From contig NZ_JAHQZT010000016.1 in the NCBI RefSeq assembly GCF_019061305.1, positions 1 to 64,000 on the forward strand: a stretch of DNA of 64,000 bases, read 5' to 3'. Under the pieces are notes generated by a model. It was given only the letters and a program-made list of their open reading frames with translations. It did not search any database and was not told the DNA's origin. Each line of letters begins with the position of its first letter. The first letter of the stretch is position 1. Made by a program: the position numbers and the translations under genes. Below are positions 19,998 to 30,055 of this stretch, in pieces. This stretch comes from Marinobacterium weihaiense (GTDB taxonomy: Bacteria > Pseudomonadota > Gammaproteobacteria > Pseudomonadales > Balneatricaceae).

Positions 19998-20882
19998 CTA
20001 TTGGGTAACAGAAGTACCGGTCGCGCTGTTGAGGTAGCGGAAAAATTCGCTCTTCGGATCCAGCACGAACAAGTCACCACCACTGGAAAAAGACTCGCGG
20101 TAGGCTGTCAGGCTGCGATAGAAAGCGTAGAACTCCGGGTCACGCTGGAAAGCTTCGGCATAGATGGATGCAGCCAGCGCATCACCTTCACCACGCAACG
20201 TTTCCGCTTCACGGAAGGCGTCCGCCAGGATCACTGTACGTTGACGATCAGCATCGGCCCGAATACCTTCTGCCAACTCCTTGCCGCGCGCGCGCAGTTC
20301 ACGCGCCAGACGCAAACGCTCGGTGCGCATGCGCTCATACACAGAGGAGGATACTTCCTGCGGCAGATCGATACGCTTGACGCGCACATCAATGACTTCG
20401 ATGCCCAGCTCGGACTGCGCCAGATCACTCAGGGCACGAATAACATCCCCCATCACCTCTTCACGAGCGCCGGACACCACTTCGGTCAGCGTGCGCTCAC
20501 CAAACTGGTTACGCAGACTGGTTTCGATACGCGTCGACAGCAGGTCGGCTGCACGGAACTCGTCACCAGAGGTCGCCGTATAGAACTTCTGCACGTTATC
20601 GATGCGCCATTTGATAAAAGAGTCCACGATCAGACGCTTCTTCTCCAGCGTCAGGAATGCCTGCGGACGCGCATCCAGGGTCATGATACGCCCTTCAAAA
20701 GTACGCACCGTATTCACGAATGGAATCTTGAAGTGCAAACCCGGCTTGATATCAGCCTCGACCACTTCACCAAAGCGCAGCTTGATGGCGCGTTCCGTTT
20801 CCTTGACGATGTACACCGACTTGGAACCGATCATGACCACCAGCAGCAGCGCGATCAGCCCGAACATGGATGTAGGTTTCAT
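19998..20882 (-). CDS. hflC: FtsH protease modulator HflC
   Basis: SPFH/prohibitin-family inner-membrane protein; with HflK it forms a large periplasmic cage around the FtsH protease. One N-terminal transmembrane helix (about residues 6-25), then the band-7 domain with the VKETERAIKLRFGEV opening and a long charged helix. 294 residues. Its ATG overlaps the hflK stop by one base (TAATG). Confidence 0.96.
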   Translation of the reverse strand: MKPTSMFGLIALLLVVMIGSKSVYIVKETERAIKLRFGEVVEADIKPGLHFKIPFVNTVRTFEGRIMTLDARPQAFLTLEKKRLIVDSFIKWRIDNVQKFYTATSGDEFRAADLLSTRIETSLRNQFGERTLTEVVSGAREEVMGDVIRALSDLAQSELGIEVIDVRVKRIDLPQEVSSSVYERMRTERLRLARELRARGKELAEGIRADADRQRTVILADAFREAETLRGEGDALAASIYAEAFQRDPEFYAFYRSLTAYRESFSSGGDLFVLDPKSEFFRYLNSATGTSVTQ

Positions 20883-22072
20883 TAACGTCCCTCCCTCAGG
20901 CCGGAAGTGGTCTGTGAACGCTGACGCGTCTCTTCGAGCACCTGGTCGGTAATCTGGCGCATGGTATTGTCATCCAGACTGATGCCACGACCACTGCTGT
21001 CACGTAGCGGCTGCTTCTCGGTCAGACGATCCAGCGGCAAATACATCATGTTATTGCCGCCCTCGACATCCACCATGACCTTGCCAGTGCGGGCCAGCAC
21101 TTCCTGCAGCGTATCGATGTAAAGACGTTCACGCGTAACCCGGGGTGCTTTCTGATACTCGGCCAGCAGCGCCTTGAAGCGGCTTGCTTCACCGGTTGCC
21201 TTGGCAACCACCTCTTCACGATAGGCATTGGCCTCTTCCAGCAAGCGCTGAGCACGGCCACGCGCCTCGGGCACGATGCCGTTGGCATAAGCTTCGGCTT
21301 CGTTTTTGGCTCGCTGCTCATCTTCTCGCGCCTTGATCACATCATCGAAGGCGTCCTGCACCTGACGCGGCGCCTGAGCATTCTTGATGTTGACCTTGGA
21401 GATGGTCAGGCCCGTGGTGTAGTTTTCCATGTATCGCTGCAGACGTGCCTGCACCTGCAGGGCCAGCGTATCACGCCCTTCGGTCAGGATGCCGTGCATG
21501 TCGGAAGTACCCACCACATGACGCAATGCAGATTCGGATGACTGCGCCAAACTGTCACTTGGATCACGCACTTTCAGGGTAAACTGTGCAGGATCCGACA
21601 CCACATACTGCACCGTCATGTCGACATCAACGATGTTTTCATCGGCCGTCAGCATCAGTGAACGATGATCATAAGTGCGCAGACGCGTGGTGTTAACCTT
21701 GGTCACTTCATCGATCAGCGGCGGATTCCACTGCAGACCCGGCTGCACAGTGTCGTGATACTTGCCAAGGCGCAGCACGATGCCGCGCTCCTGTTCATCG
21801 ACGGTATAGAATCCCATACCGGCCCAGAACAGACCCGCCAACACGACCAGAACGACAAAGAAACCGCTGCCGCCGCCCTTGCCGCTGCCACCACCTGAAC
21901 CGCCTCGCTTGCCGCCACCAAAGATGCCACCAAGGCGGTCCTGCAACTTGCGCAGCGCCTCATCGAGATCGGGCGGCCCCTGATCGTTGCCGCCGCGCTT
22001 GCCGCGGTTATCGCCGCCGCCACTCCAGGGGTCATGGTTGTTACCATTACCGCCAGGCTCATTCCAGGCCAT
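20882..22072 (-). CDS. hflK: FtsH protease modulator HflK
   Basis: SPFH-family partner of HflC. A glycine/asparagine-rich cytosolic N terminus (residues 1-70) precedes a transmembrane helix (about 72-90) and the band-7 domain ('VDEQERGIVLRLGKYHDTV'). 396 residues. The Gly-rich head is typical of HflK. It sits 36 bases downstream of hflX and is coupled to hflC. Confidence 0.96.
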   Translation of the reverse strand: MAWNEPGGNGNNHDPWSGGGDNRGKRGGNDQGPPDLDEALRKLQDRLGGIFGGGKRGGSGGGSGKGGGSGFFVVLVVLAGLFWAGMGFYTVDEQERGIVLRLGKYHDTVQPGLQWNPPLIDEVTKVNTTRLRTYDHRSLMLTADENIVDVDMTVQYVVSDPAQFTLKVRDPSDSLAQSSESALRHVVGTSDMHGILTEGRDTLALQVQARLQRYMENYTTGLTISKVNIKNAQAPRQVQDAFDDVIKAREDEQRAKNEAEAYANGIVPEARGRAQRLLEEANAYREEVVAKATGEASRFKALLAEYQKAPRVTRERLYIDTLQEVLARTGKVMVDVEGGNNMMYLPLDRLTEKQPLRDSSGRGISLDDNTMRQITDQVLEETRQRSQTTSGLREGR

Positions 22073-22108
22073 AGTGCTCTCCGTTATAAACCGCTTGATT
22101 AACTTTTA

Positions 22109-23437
22109 TTAGAGTCCAGCTTCGTCGCTGTCGAATGCCCAATCGACCTGTTCCCTCAGGTATCGTTCCCGAGGAATACTCAACCGACTGAGAATACGCT
22201 TGAAATCCTTCAACTGCAGGCGCACGTCCAGTGCCATGTTGCCCTGCTCATCCACTGTCTCTTGCACCACGGCTCCCTGCGCATACAACTGCGCCCTGAG
22301 GTTGCCATCCGAAGGTGCAAGCGTCAGCGTGTCATGAAACATCTCCTCACCCAGACGCTCACTGATGGCATCGAACAGCAAATCAATGCCCGCACCACTC
22401 ACGGCCGACACCCAGACACGCCAAGGGGCGCCATGCTCGTCCCGATCGATCCGGGGCTCCATGTCCTCCAGCTGATCGATCTTGTTATACACCTGTAATA
22501 CGGGAACCTCTGCCGCACCGATCTCCTCGAGCACGGTCTCGACCTGCTCGATGTGCCCCAGGCGCTCCTCATCGTAACAATCGATTACATGCAACAACAG
22601 GCCAGCATCAGTTGTTTCCTGCAGCGTAGCACGAAAGGCTTCGACCAGCTTGTGCGGCAGGTGACGAATGAAACCGACGGTATCCGCCAGAATCGCCTGC
22701 CCAACATCCTTAAGCTCGATCTTGCGCAGTGTCGGGTCCAGGGTCGCAAACAGCTGATCGGCAGCATACACCTCGGCTGTCGTCATGCGATTGAACAGCG
22801 TGGATTTACCGGCATTGGTGTACCCCACCAGCGATACCGTCGGCACTTCCGCACGCTGACGCGCACGCCGTCCCTGGTCACGCTGCTTGCGGACCTTGTC
22901 CAATCGCTTGAGAATGGATTTGATGCGAGCCCGCAACAGACGACGGTCGGTTTCCAACTGGGTTTCACCGGGACCGCGCAAGCCGATACCGCCCTTCTGG
23001 CGCTCAAGGTGGGTCCAGCCACGGACCAGGCGGGTCGACATGTGCTCGAGCTGAGCCAACTCCACCTGCAGCTTGCCCTCATGCGTGCGTGCACGCTGGG
23101 CAAAGATATCCAGAATCAGGCCGGTACGATCCAGCACTCGGCACTGAAGCTCGCGCTCCAGGTTGCGCTCCTGCGCCGGGCTCAAGGCATGATTGAAGAT
23201 CACCAGCTCGGCCTCGTGCTCACGCACCAGACCCACTAGCTCCTCTACCTTGCCCTTGCCAAGAAAGAACTTCGGACTGGGGTCAGCGCGGCTACCGGTC
23301 AAAAACTCGATCGGATCGGCACCGGCCGACAACGCCAGCTCTTCCAGTTCTCGGGGGTTCTCGCGATCGGCCTCACTGGCCAGGTCGATATGGACGAGGA
23401 TCGCGCGCTCGCCGGACTCGGGACGTTCGAAAAACAA
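22109..23437 (-). CDS. hflX: ribosome-associated GTPase HflX
   Basis: GTPase that binds the 50S subunit and, in E. coli, splits stalled or heat-damaged ribosomes. N-terminal HflX-specific domain, the glycine-rich GLRGPGETQLE linker, and G domain with GYTNAGKST, DTVGFI and NKID. 442 residues. The start is TTG (FFERPESGERAILVHI is the conserved N terminus), with GAGG upstream. It lies eight bases after hfq. Confidence 0.95.
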   Translation of the reverse strand: MFFERPESGERAILVHIDLASEADRENPRELEELALSAGADPIEFLTGSRADPSPKFFLGKGKVEELVGLVREHEAELVIFNHALSPAQERNLERELQCRVLDRTGLILDIFAQRARTHEGKLQVELAQLEHMSTRLVRGWTHLERQKGGIGLRGPGETQLETDRRLLRARIKSILKRLDKVRKQRDQGRRARQRAEVPTVSLVGYTNAGKSTLFNRMTTAEVYAADQLFATLDPTLRKIELKDVGQAILADTVGFIRHLPHKLVEAFRATLQETTDAGLLLHVIDCYDEERLGHIEQVETVLEEIGAAEVPVLQVYNKIDQLEDMEPRIDRDEHGAPWRVWVSAVSGAGIDLLFDAISERLGEEMFHDTLTLAPSDGNLRAQLYAQGAVVQETVDEQGNMALDVRLQLKDFKRILSRLSIPRERYLREQVDWAFDSDEAGL

Positions 23438-23445
23438 TTAATACC

Positions 23446-23685
23446 TCATTCAGCAGGCTTGTCGTCGGCCACAGGCAGCTTGACCGGACGGGCAGGCACT
23501 ACTGTAGAAATCGCATGCTTATACACCATCTGGCTGACGGTATTTTTCAGCAGGATCACGAATTGGTCAAAGGACTCGATCTGGCCCTGCAGCTTGATGC
23601 CGTTGACCAGAAAGATGGATACCGGAACACGCTCTTTGCGCAGCACGTTAAGGTAAGGGTCTTGTAGTGATTGCCCTTTTGACAT
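23446..23685 (-). CDS. hfq: RNA chaperone Hfq
   Basis: Hexameric Sm-like protein that pairs small RNAs with mRNA targets. The sequence opens [19 protein letters not shown] and contains the Sm1 and Sm2 motifs ([27 protein letters not shown]). 79 residues, with a short C-terminal tail as in pseudomonads. AAGGAG lies six bases upstream of the ATG. Position between miaA and hflX is conserved. Confidence 0.98.
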   Translation of the reverse strand: MSKGQSLQDPYLNVLRKERVPVSIFLVNGIKLQGQIESFDQFVILLKNTVSQMVYKHAISTVVPARPVKLPVADDKPAE

Positions 23686-23714
23686 TGCAAACTCCTTCCA
23701 GGAATGGAAATCAA

Positions 23715-23743
23715 TTTATAGTGTAGTTATGTTCGGAATATAA
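23715..23743 (-). promoter_or_regulatory. possible hfq promoter
   Basis: In the AT-rich 116-base gap between miaA and hfq, the minus strand carries TTATAT (23738-23743) and TATAAA (23715-23720) with a 17-base spacer, 29 bases from the hfq ATG. The -35 box is poor. A separate hfq-hflXKC promoter in this gap is expected from other gammaproteobacteria. Confidence 0.35.
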
Positions 23744-23801
23744 AGACTCGGCGTCATACAGCTGCATGAACAGAGTTTGCGCGCGATCATACCGGATTTC
23801 A

Positions 23802-24752
23802 TTATATAACGGCAGGGTCAGAGAGTTTCAAGGCATCGGACACTAAATTCGAATCCGTGCTCTCGAGCCAATGCACGCCCTCACGCCCCCTCAGCCAGGT
23901 CAGCTGTCGCTTGGCCAGCTGACGGGTGGCAACGACTGCCTTGTCACGCATGGTGGCGCGATCATATTCCCCTTCGAACCAGGCCCACATCTGCCGATAG
24001 CCGACGCAGCGAATGGAGGGCATGCCAGCATGCAGATCACCACGTTCCCAGAGCGCCCGAACCTCCGCTTCGAACCCGCCCTTGAGCATAAGTTCAAAAC
24101 GCTGTTCGATGCGGCGGTGCAACAACGAACGGTCGGCCGGAGCCAACGCCAGCGGAATAACGTCGAACGGCAGCTCAGCCTCGCGCTGCTCGCGCCAGTG
24201 CTCACTGATCGGCTTGCCGGTCAGCTCGACCACTTCCAGCGCCCGCTGCAGACGCTGTGCATCATTGGGCTTGAGCCGTTGCGCGCCTTCCGGATCCAGA
24301 CGTGACAGGCGCGCATGAATCGCCGGCCAGCCTTCAGCGGCTGCCTGGGCTTCGATGCGAGCCCGCAGCGCCGGGTCGGCTTCCGGCAGCTCGGCCAGGC
24401 CCTGCTGCAGGGCGTTGAAATACAGCATGGTGCCGCCCACCAGTACCGGCACGCGCCCGGCCTGCTGGATGTCTGCGATTTCGGCCAGAGCATCGATACG
24501 AAACCGGGCCGCCGAATAGGCTTCGGCCGGATCCAGAATATCCACCAGCCGATGCGGGTAGGCGGCCAGCTCCTCGGCGTTCGGCTTGGCCGTGCCAATG
24601 TCCATACCCCTGTACACCATGGCCGAATCCACGCTGATCAGCTCACAGGGCAAATGATCACACAGGCGCATGGCCAAGTCGGTCTTGCCGGAGGCGGTGG
24701 GCCCCATCACGAAAATCACTTTGGGCTTGTCTGTCGCCACGAGGTGCCTCAT
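23802..24752 (-). CDS. miaA: tRNA dimethylallyltransferase
   Basis: Adds a dimethylallyl group to A37 of tRNAs reading U-starting codons. P-loop GPTASGKT near residue 17, the [16 protein letters not shown] motif and [11 protein letters not shown]. 316 residues. The start overlaps the mutL stop by four bases (ATGA). The dimethylallyl donor comes from the isoprenoid pathway that normally includes ispG. Confidence 0.96.
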   Translation of the reverse strand: MRHLVATDKPKVIFVMGPTASGKTDLAMRLCDHLPCELISVDSAMVYRGMDIGTAKPNAEELAAYPHRLVDILDPAEAYSAARFRIDALAEIADIQQAGRVPVLVGGTMLYFNALQQGLAELPEADPALRARIEAQAAAEGWPAIHARLSRLDPEGAQRLKPNDAQRLQRALEVVELTGKPISEHWREQREAELPFDVIPLALAPADRSLLHRRIEQRFELMLKGGFEAEVRALWERGDLHAGMPSIRCVGYRQMWAWFEGEYDRATMRDKAVVATRQLAKRQLTWLRGREGVHWLESTDSNLVSDALKLSDPAVI

Positions 24753-26635
24753 TGTCCACGCAAAAAGAGTTTGTCCAGCTGGGCCAGCGACAGCTGGGTC
24801 CAGGTCGGACGTCCATGGTTACACTGACCGCTTCGCTCGGTCTGCTCCATGTCGCGCAGCAGAGCGTTCATTTCAGGCACGGTCAACTGCCGATTGGCAC
24901 GCACCGCGCCGTGACAGGCCATAGTGGCCAGCAGTTCGTTCAGGTGGGCCTGAATGCGGTCACTGGTGCCCACCTGCAGCATATCCGCCAGCACGTCTCG
25001 CACCAGCTGCTCGACATTGGCTCTCGCCAGCGCCACCGGTACTTCGCGGATGACCAGCGACTCTTCGCTCATACGCTCCAACCGAAAACCCAGACGGTGA
25101 AACTCGTCAGGGCACTCCTCGGCCATGTCCCCTTCACGGGCACTGACGGCCAGGTTGACCGGCACCAGCAGCGGCTGACTGCGAATACGGTCCTGCTCGA
25201 AGGCAACCTTCATGCGTTCATAGACGATGCGCTCGTGCGCCGCGTGCATATCCACCAGCACCATGCCTTCGGCATTCTGCGCCAGAATATAGATACCGTG
25301 CAGCTGCGCCAGGGCATAACCCAGCGGCGGTACATCCTGCTCCTCCGACGGCACGGTGGACGGCGGGACAGTCAGGGGACGGTTTCCTGCCAGCATGCCG
25401 CTGGCCGCACCTCCGCCCGCAGCGGGAACAGGCCCGGCCGGGCGATGCAGCGCCGCGTAGCCCTGGATCTGCTCCTGCACCTGTCGTGCTTCAGGCGCCT
25501 GCCCGAACCCCAGCCCCATGGAGCTCTGGCGCAGTCCGGAAAGATCCTGACCGGGCACGGCCGCTTCCCCCGGCCCCGCACCGACCTCGGCTTCGGGCGC
25601 CCCCTGAACCGGCGCCACATCCTGCGGGCGCAGATCCGCGATAACACGGTAAAGCGTGCGGAAAATGAAGTCATGTACCAGCCGGCTTTCCCGGAAACGG
25701 ACCTCATGCTTGGTCGGATGCACATTGACATCCACCAGTGACGGATCCAGCTCCAGATACAACACATAGGCCGGATGGCGCCCATGAAACAGCACGTCCT
25801 GGTAAGCCTGACGCACCGCGTGGGTCACGACCTTGTCGCGAATGACACGGCCATTGACGAAAAAGTACTGCTGATCGGCCTGCGCCCGTGAAAAGGTTGG
25901 CAGCCCCATCCAGCCCCAGAGCCGCAGCCCGGAGGCCTCGGCCACCACATCCAGCGCCACGGACTCGTTCACGAACGCCTTGCCCAGCAGTTGCCCCAGC
26001 CGCTGCTCCCGCGCCGCTTCGCTGTCAGCTGGTCGCAGCTGGTGTACTGCCTTGCCGTTGTGGCGCAGACCGAAGCCGACGTCATAGCAGCTCAATGCCA
26101 GCCGCTTCACCACCTCTTCCAGATGGCGAAACTCGGTTTTTTCGGTTTTGAGGAACTTGCGCCTCGCCGGAGTGTTGAAAAACAGATCGCGCACTTCAAC
26201 CGTGGTACCCGGCGGGTGCGCCGCCGGTACCACATCCGCCATCATGTCACGCCCCTGGGCGGAGACAGCCCAGGCGTTATCCTGCTGCAGCGGCCGCGAA
26301 GTAAGCGTCAGGCGAGACACGGAGCTGATACTGGCCAAAGCTTCACCCCGGAAGCCCAGACTGCCGACCGCTTCCAGGTCTTCCAGCGCCGTAATCTTGG
26401 AAGTGGCATGACGGCTCAGCGCCAGCGGCAGGTCGCCCTTCTCGATGCCGCGCCCATTATCACGCAGCCGGATCAATTTGACGCCACCTTGCTCCACATC
26501 CAGCTCCACCCGGTCGGCACCGGAGTCCAGGCTGTTTTCCAGCAACTCCTTGACCACCGACGCGGGCCGCTCGACCACTTCGCCTGCCGCAATCTGGTTG
26601 GCCAGCTGCGGCGATAAAAGATGAATTCGTGACAT
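24749..26635 (-). CDS. mutL: DNA mismatch repair protein MutL
   Basis: Couples mismatch recognition by MutS to strand removal. GHKL ATPase motifs at the N terminus: [16 protein letters not shown] and [14 protein letters not shown] proline/glycine-rich linker (about residues 335-430) leads to the C-terminal dimerisation domain. That domain has [12 protein letters not shown], which fits the D-x-H-A-(x)2-E-(x)4-E endonuclease pattern of MutL proteins from bacteria without MutH, including P. aeruginosa. Start at [10 protein letters not shown] (628 residues, AGGA upstream); an upstream in-frame ATG lies inside amiB. Confidence 0.96.
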   Translation of the reverse strand: MSRIHLLSPQLANQIAAGEVVERPASVVKELLENSLDSGADRVELDVEQGGVKLIRLRDNGRGIEKGDLPLALSRHATSKITALEDLEAVGSLGFRGEALASISSVSRLTLTSRPLQQDNAWAVSAQGRDMMADVVPAAHPPGTTVEVRDLFFNTPARRKFLKTEKTEFRHLEEVVKRLALSCYDVGFGLRHNGKAVHQLRPADSEAAREQRLGQLLGKAFVNESVALDVVAEASGLRLWGWMGLPTFSRAQADQQYFFVNGRVIRDKVVTHAVRQAYQDVLFHGRHPAYVLYLELDPSLVDVNVHPTKHEVRFRESRLVHDFIFRTLYRVIADLRPQDVAPVQGAPEAEVGAGPGEAAVPGQDLSGLRQSSMGLGFGQAPEARQVQEQIQGYAALHRPAGPVPAAGGGAASGMLAGNRPLTVPPSTVPSEEQDVPPLGYALAQLHGIYILAQNAEGMVLVDMHAAHERIVYERMKVAFEQDRIRSQPLLVPVNLAVSAREGDMAEECPDEFHRLGFRLERMSEESLVIREVPVALARANVEQLVRDVLADMLQVGTSDRIQAHLNELLATMACHGAVRANRQLTVPEMNALLRDMEQTERSGQCNHGRPTWTQLSLAQLDKLFLRGQ

Positions 26636-26648
26636 GTTATCCTGAGGT

Positions 26649-27995
26649 TTAACCGGCGGGGATTCGCAATACTTGACCAACACGGATGCGGTCACCGTTG
26701 AGCTGATTAGCGCGGCGAAGCTTCTGCAGAGAAACGCCATTGCGCTGTGCTATGACCGACAGGGTATCACCCGAGACCACCTTGTACAGACGCTCGCCAC
26801 TGGCGGGGGCCTTACCGGACTGTTTCTGCCAGGCCACGTAAGTGGCCGCCGGTGGCTTTTCCCAAAAGTGATCGATAATGCCCCGGTAGATCGCCTGCGC
26901 CATTTTGTTCTGATAGGCTGACGTACGCAGCTTTCGGGCCTCGCCAGGGTTAGAGATAAATCCGGTCTCAACCAGGATGGAAGGAATATCCGGCGATTTG
27001 AGCACGACAAACCCGGCCTGCTCGACATGCTTCTTATGCATGCGGGCAAAACGATCCATGTTGCCGTGAATGCGTGACGCAACCTGATGGCTGTCCTTGC
27101 GACTGGCGTTCATTGACATGTCCAGCAACACACTGGCCAGCACATCATCCTTGTCATCCAAGCTCAGGCTGCCGACTCCGCCGATCAGGTCTGCGCTGTT
27201 TTCGCTGCGTGCCAACCAACGGCCCATTTCCGAACTGGCGCCACGGCCGGACAGAACCCAGACGGACGCACCACGGGCACGGGGATCCTTGAAGGCATCC
27301 GCATGAATGGAAACAAACAGATCGGCGTTGCTCTTGCGCGCCTTGCCGGTCCGTCCGCGCAGGCTGATGTAGTAATCACCGGTACGTGTCATGACCGCCC
27401 GGTAGCCCTTGTGCGCATCAATCAGCCCTTTCAGCTTTTTGGCAATGGCCAGCACCACATCTTTTTCGCGCACACCGCCAGGGCCGAGGGCACCGGGGTC
27501 TTCACCACCATGACCGGCATCGATCATCACCACGATGTCGCGCTTGCCGCCTTCACCCGGCACCGGCACCACCGTCTTGGTGACGACCGCCTTCTCCCGC
27601 ATGGCCAGATCCACCACCAGACGATGGCCATACTGATCGTTAGGCTTGAGATCAAAGCTCTTGGGACGCACCTTTTCCGTCAGGTCCAGCACGATGCGCA
27701 CGCCCTGACCACGCTTACTGTGGCGGATGCTACCAATCGGACTCTTGTCCAGGTCCAGCGCATCCAGCGAGGCGTTCAGCCGCGTCTGCTCGATATCGAT
27801 CACCACCCGATCCGGATTGGCCAGGGTGAACAACTTGTGCTGTACCGGGCCGGACAGGTCGAAGACCAGCCGAGTGTTGTCCGGCGCCAGCCAGGCACGC
27901 ACATTGCGGATATCACCTGCTTGGGCAGTTAGCGTCATCAGGCACAGCAGCAATGGCCACAGACGTTGTATCAGTTTTCTCATCGGCCCTTTCAT
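26649..27995 (-). CDS. amiB: N-acetylmuramoyl-L-alanine amidase with AMIN and LysM domains
   Basis: Periplasmic zinc amidase that cleaves peptide stems from septal peptidoglycan during daughter-cell separation. A signal peptide ends near TAQAG (residue 27), then an AMIN targeting domain (about 30-130), the Amidase_3 catalytic domain with [22 protein letters not shown] and [11 protein letters not shown], and a C-terminal LysM ([17 protein letters not shown]). 448 residues. It overlaps tsaE by four bases; an ATG four codons further in is an alternative start. The family is AmiB/AmiC; the name AmiB follows Pseudomonas context. Confidence 0.93.
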   Translation of the reverse strand: MKGPMRKLIQRLWPLLLCLMTLTAQAGDIRNVRAWLAPDNTRLVFDLSGPVQHKLFTLANPDRVVIDIEQTRLNASLDALDLDKSPIGSIRHSKRGQGVRIVLDLTEKVRPKSFDLKPNDQYGHRLVVDLAMREKAVVTKTVVPVPGEGGKRDIVVMIDAGHGGEDPGALGPGGVREKDVVLAIAKKLKGLIDAHKGYRAVMTRTGDYYISLRGRTGKARKSNADLFVSIHADAFKDPRARGASVWVLSGRGASSEMGRWLARSENSADLIGGVGSLSLDDKDDVLASVLLDMSMNASRKDSHQVASRIHGNMDRFARMHKKHVEQAGFVVLKSPDIPSILVETGFISNPGEARKLRTSAYQNKMAQAIYRGIIDHFWEKPPAATYVAWQKQSGKAPASGERLYKVVSGDTLSVIAQRNGVSLQKLRRANQLNGDRIRVGQVLRIPAG

Positions 27996-28471
27996 GTTCC
28001 TTCGGCGGTTACGGCCAGGCAGTCTTTCAATCGATCGACCATGACCTGTCCTTTTGGAGTTTGAGCGGTCAACGTCAATTCACGCCCCTGACCATGCAAT
28101 GACAGCCGAATCTCCATATCCGCCGCGGGCAGCATGCCTGCCCCCTTGTCTGGCCACTCCACCAGACAGAGCGACTTTTCTGTGAAATAGTCGCGAATGC
28201 CTAAATATTCCAGCTCTTCCGGGTCGGACAAACGATAAAGATCAAAGTGAAACACCGGCCCCTGTGGGGTTTCATAGGGCTCTACCAGCGTATAAGTCGG
28301 GCTCTTGACCGAGCCGGCATGACCACAGCCGCGCAGAATACCTCGGCTAAGCGTGGTCTTGCCCATGCCCAGATCTCCCACCAGAAAGACCACACCGCCT
28401 CCGCGCAACGCCTGCGCCAGCTGAGCACCGAATACGGCCATCGCCTGTTCATCGGGAAGAATCTGTTTCAT
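27992..28471 (-). CDS. tsaE: tRNA threonylcarbamoyladenosine biosynthesis ATPase TsaE
   Basis: Small P-loop ATPase needed, with TsaB and TsaD, for t6A37 modification of tRNA. Walker A GDLGMGKTTLSRGIL, then the family LVEPYETPQGPVFHFDLYRL and YLGIRDYF segments. 159 residues. Lies between nnr and amiB, a widely conserved arrangement. Confidence 0.95.
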   Translation of the reverse strand: MKQILPDEQAMAVFGAQLAQALRGGGVVFLVGDLGMGKTTLSRGILRGCGHAGSVKSPTYTLVEPYETPQGPVFHFDLYRLSDPEELEYLGIRDYFTEKSLCLVEWPDKGAGMLPAADMEIRLSLHGQGRELTLTAQTPKGQVMVDRLKDCLAVTAEGT

Positions 28472-28483
28472 TCGCTGTTTCCT

Positions 28484-29989
28484 TCAATCAAGACTGCTGA
28501 GAACACGGCGCACCCGAGCGATCAAGTCGGTGGCCAGCAAACCGCGCTCTCCCTGATCCGCCGCGCACAGATCGGCGGCCCGCGCATGGGCGTATACCCC
28601 CGCACGCGCAGCATCCACGGCACTCAAGCGCTGGGCACGCAAGGCTCCGATAATACCGGAGAGCACATCCCCCATGCCACCGCAGGCCATGCCGGGATTA
28701 CCCGCGCTGCACAGATGCACGGCATCGCCGTCACAACTCAGGCTGCCGGCTCCCTTGAGTACCACAGTGCCGCCGAACCGCGCCTGAAGCGCCCGCACGG
28801 CAGCGAAACGATCCTGCTGAACTTCATGTGTTTCCCAACCCAGCATCCGTGCCGCCTCGCCCGGGTGCGGCGTCAGGATCCAATCGTGCTCGCGCCCGGC
28901 CAGATTCCGGTGTGCCAGCAGATTTAACGCATCCGCATCCAGCACCAACGGCAAGCCGGTATTCAGGGCCTGCTGCAGCAGCTGGTCAGCCCAGGCGCTT
29001 TGACCCAGCCCAGGCCCCACCACCAGTACATCCGGCCGCGCCAGCAATGGCTGAATGTCCTGGCCGGAATTGACGCCGGCCACCATCACCTCGGGCGCGC
29101 GTGTCAGGGCAGCCGTCACGTGCTCGGGACGGGTCGCCAGCGAAACCAGGCCCGCACCGCTGCGCGCGGCCGCTTCAGCCGCCATCAGCGCAGCGCCTCC
29201 CATACCGTGATCGCCGCCCACCACCATGACATGACCGAACTGTCCCTTGTGTGACGAGCGTCGACGCGGTGGTAGCAGCTTGGCCAGATCATCACGGTCG
29301 GTACGAAAGGCGCTCATCGCCACCTCTTCATAGACCTCGTCCGGCAACATCAGGCTGTCAAACAGCACCTGGCCACAATGGTCCACCCCTTCATGCGTCA
29401 GCAGCCCCTGCTTGAGGGCAATGAACGTCAAGGTCAGATCAGCCCGCACCGCCACACCCAGCACCCGACCGGTGTCGCTGCACAGCCCGGAGGGAATATC
29501 GACCGCCAACACCGGCCGTGTTGACCGGTTCAGCTGAGCAATCAGTTCGGCGCTCTCACCCCGCACCGGCCCGGTCAGTCCAGTGCCCAGCAGCGCATCC
29601 ACCAGCACCTCGCCCTGCAGTTTCAGCCCCGGCTGCCAGCGCGTCAGCTCTACACCGACCGCCTGTGCCCATTGCCAGGCCGACAGCGCTTCGCCCTGCA
29701 AGCCGTCTTCGAAATGATCCCGCACTACCAGAACCTGCACTTCCAGCCCCTGCTGCCGTGCCAGCCCCGCCATGATCAGCCCATCACCACCGTTGTTGCC
29801 ACTGCCGACCGCCACAGTCAGGCGACGCAGGCCGGGCCAGTGCGCCATCAACTCGACGAAGGCGGCGTGGCCGGCACGCTGCATCAGCCGAAATCCAGGA
29901 ATGCCGAACTGCTCGATAGCGGTTCTATCCAGGGCACGACTCTGCTCCGCCGTGTATAATGCCCCCGGTAGCTCTGCTCTGTTCAACAT
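28484..29989 (-). CDS. nnr: bifunctional NAD(P)H-hydrate epimerase/dehydratase
   Basis: Repairs hydrated NAD(P)H. The N-terminal YjeF_N epimerase domain (about residues 1-220, AVGSGNNGGDGLIMA) is fused to a ribokinase-like ADP-dependent dehydratase (about 235-495, with HKGQFGHVMVVGGDHG, LTPHPGEAARML and the nucleotide-binding ACGGMGDVLSG). 501 residues. Divergent from queG across a 66-base gap. Confidence 0.95.
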   Translation of the reverse strand: MLNRAELPGALYTAEQSRALDRTAIEQFGIPGFRLMQRAGHAAFVELMAHWPGLRRLTVAVGSGNNGGDGLIMAGLARQQGLEVQVLVVRDHFEDGLQGEALSAWQWAQAVGVELTRWQPGLKLQGEVLVDALLGTGLTGPVRGESAELIAQLNRSTRPVLAVDIPSGLCSDTGRVLGVAVRADLTLTFIALKQGLLTHEGVDHCGQVLFDSLMLPDEVYEEVAMSAFRTDRDDLAKLLPPRRRSSHKGQFGHVMVVGGDHGMGGAALMAAEAAARSGAGLVSLATRPEHVTAALTRAPEVMVAGVNSGQDIQPLLARPDVLVVGPGLGQSAWADQLLQQALNTGLPLVLDADALNLLAHRNLAGREHDWILTPHPGEAARMLGWETHEVQQDRFAAVRALQARFGGTVVLKGAGSLSCDGDAVHLCSAGNPGMACGGMGDVLSGIIGALRAQRLSAVDAARAGVYAHARAADLCAADQGERGLLATDLIARVRRVLSSLD

Positions 29990-30055
29990 GGCTTTCTCCT
30001 TTCTTATCAGTTCATTATAGAAGATGGACTGACCCGTACACAGCCGGTTCCGTCT

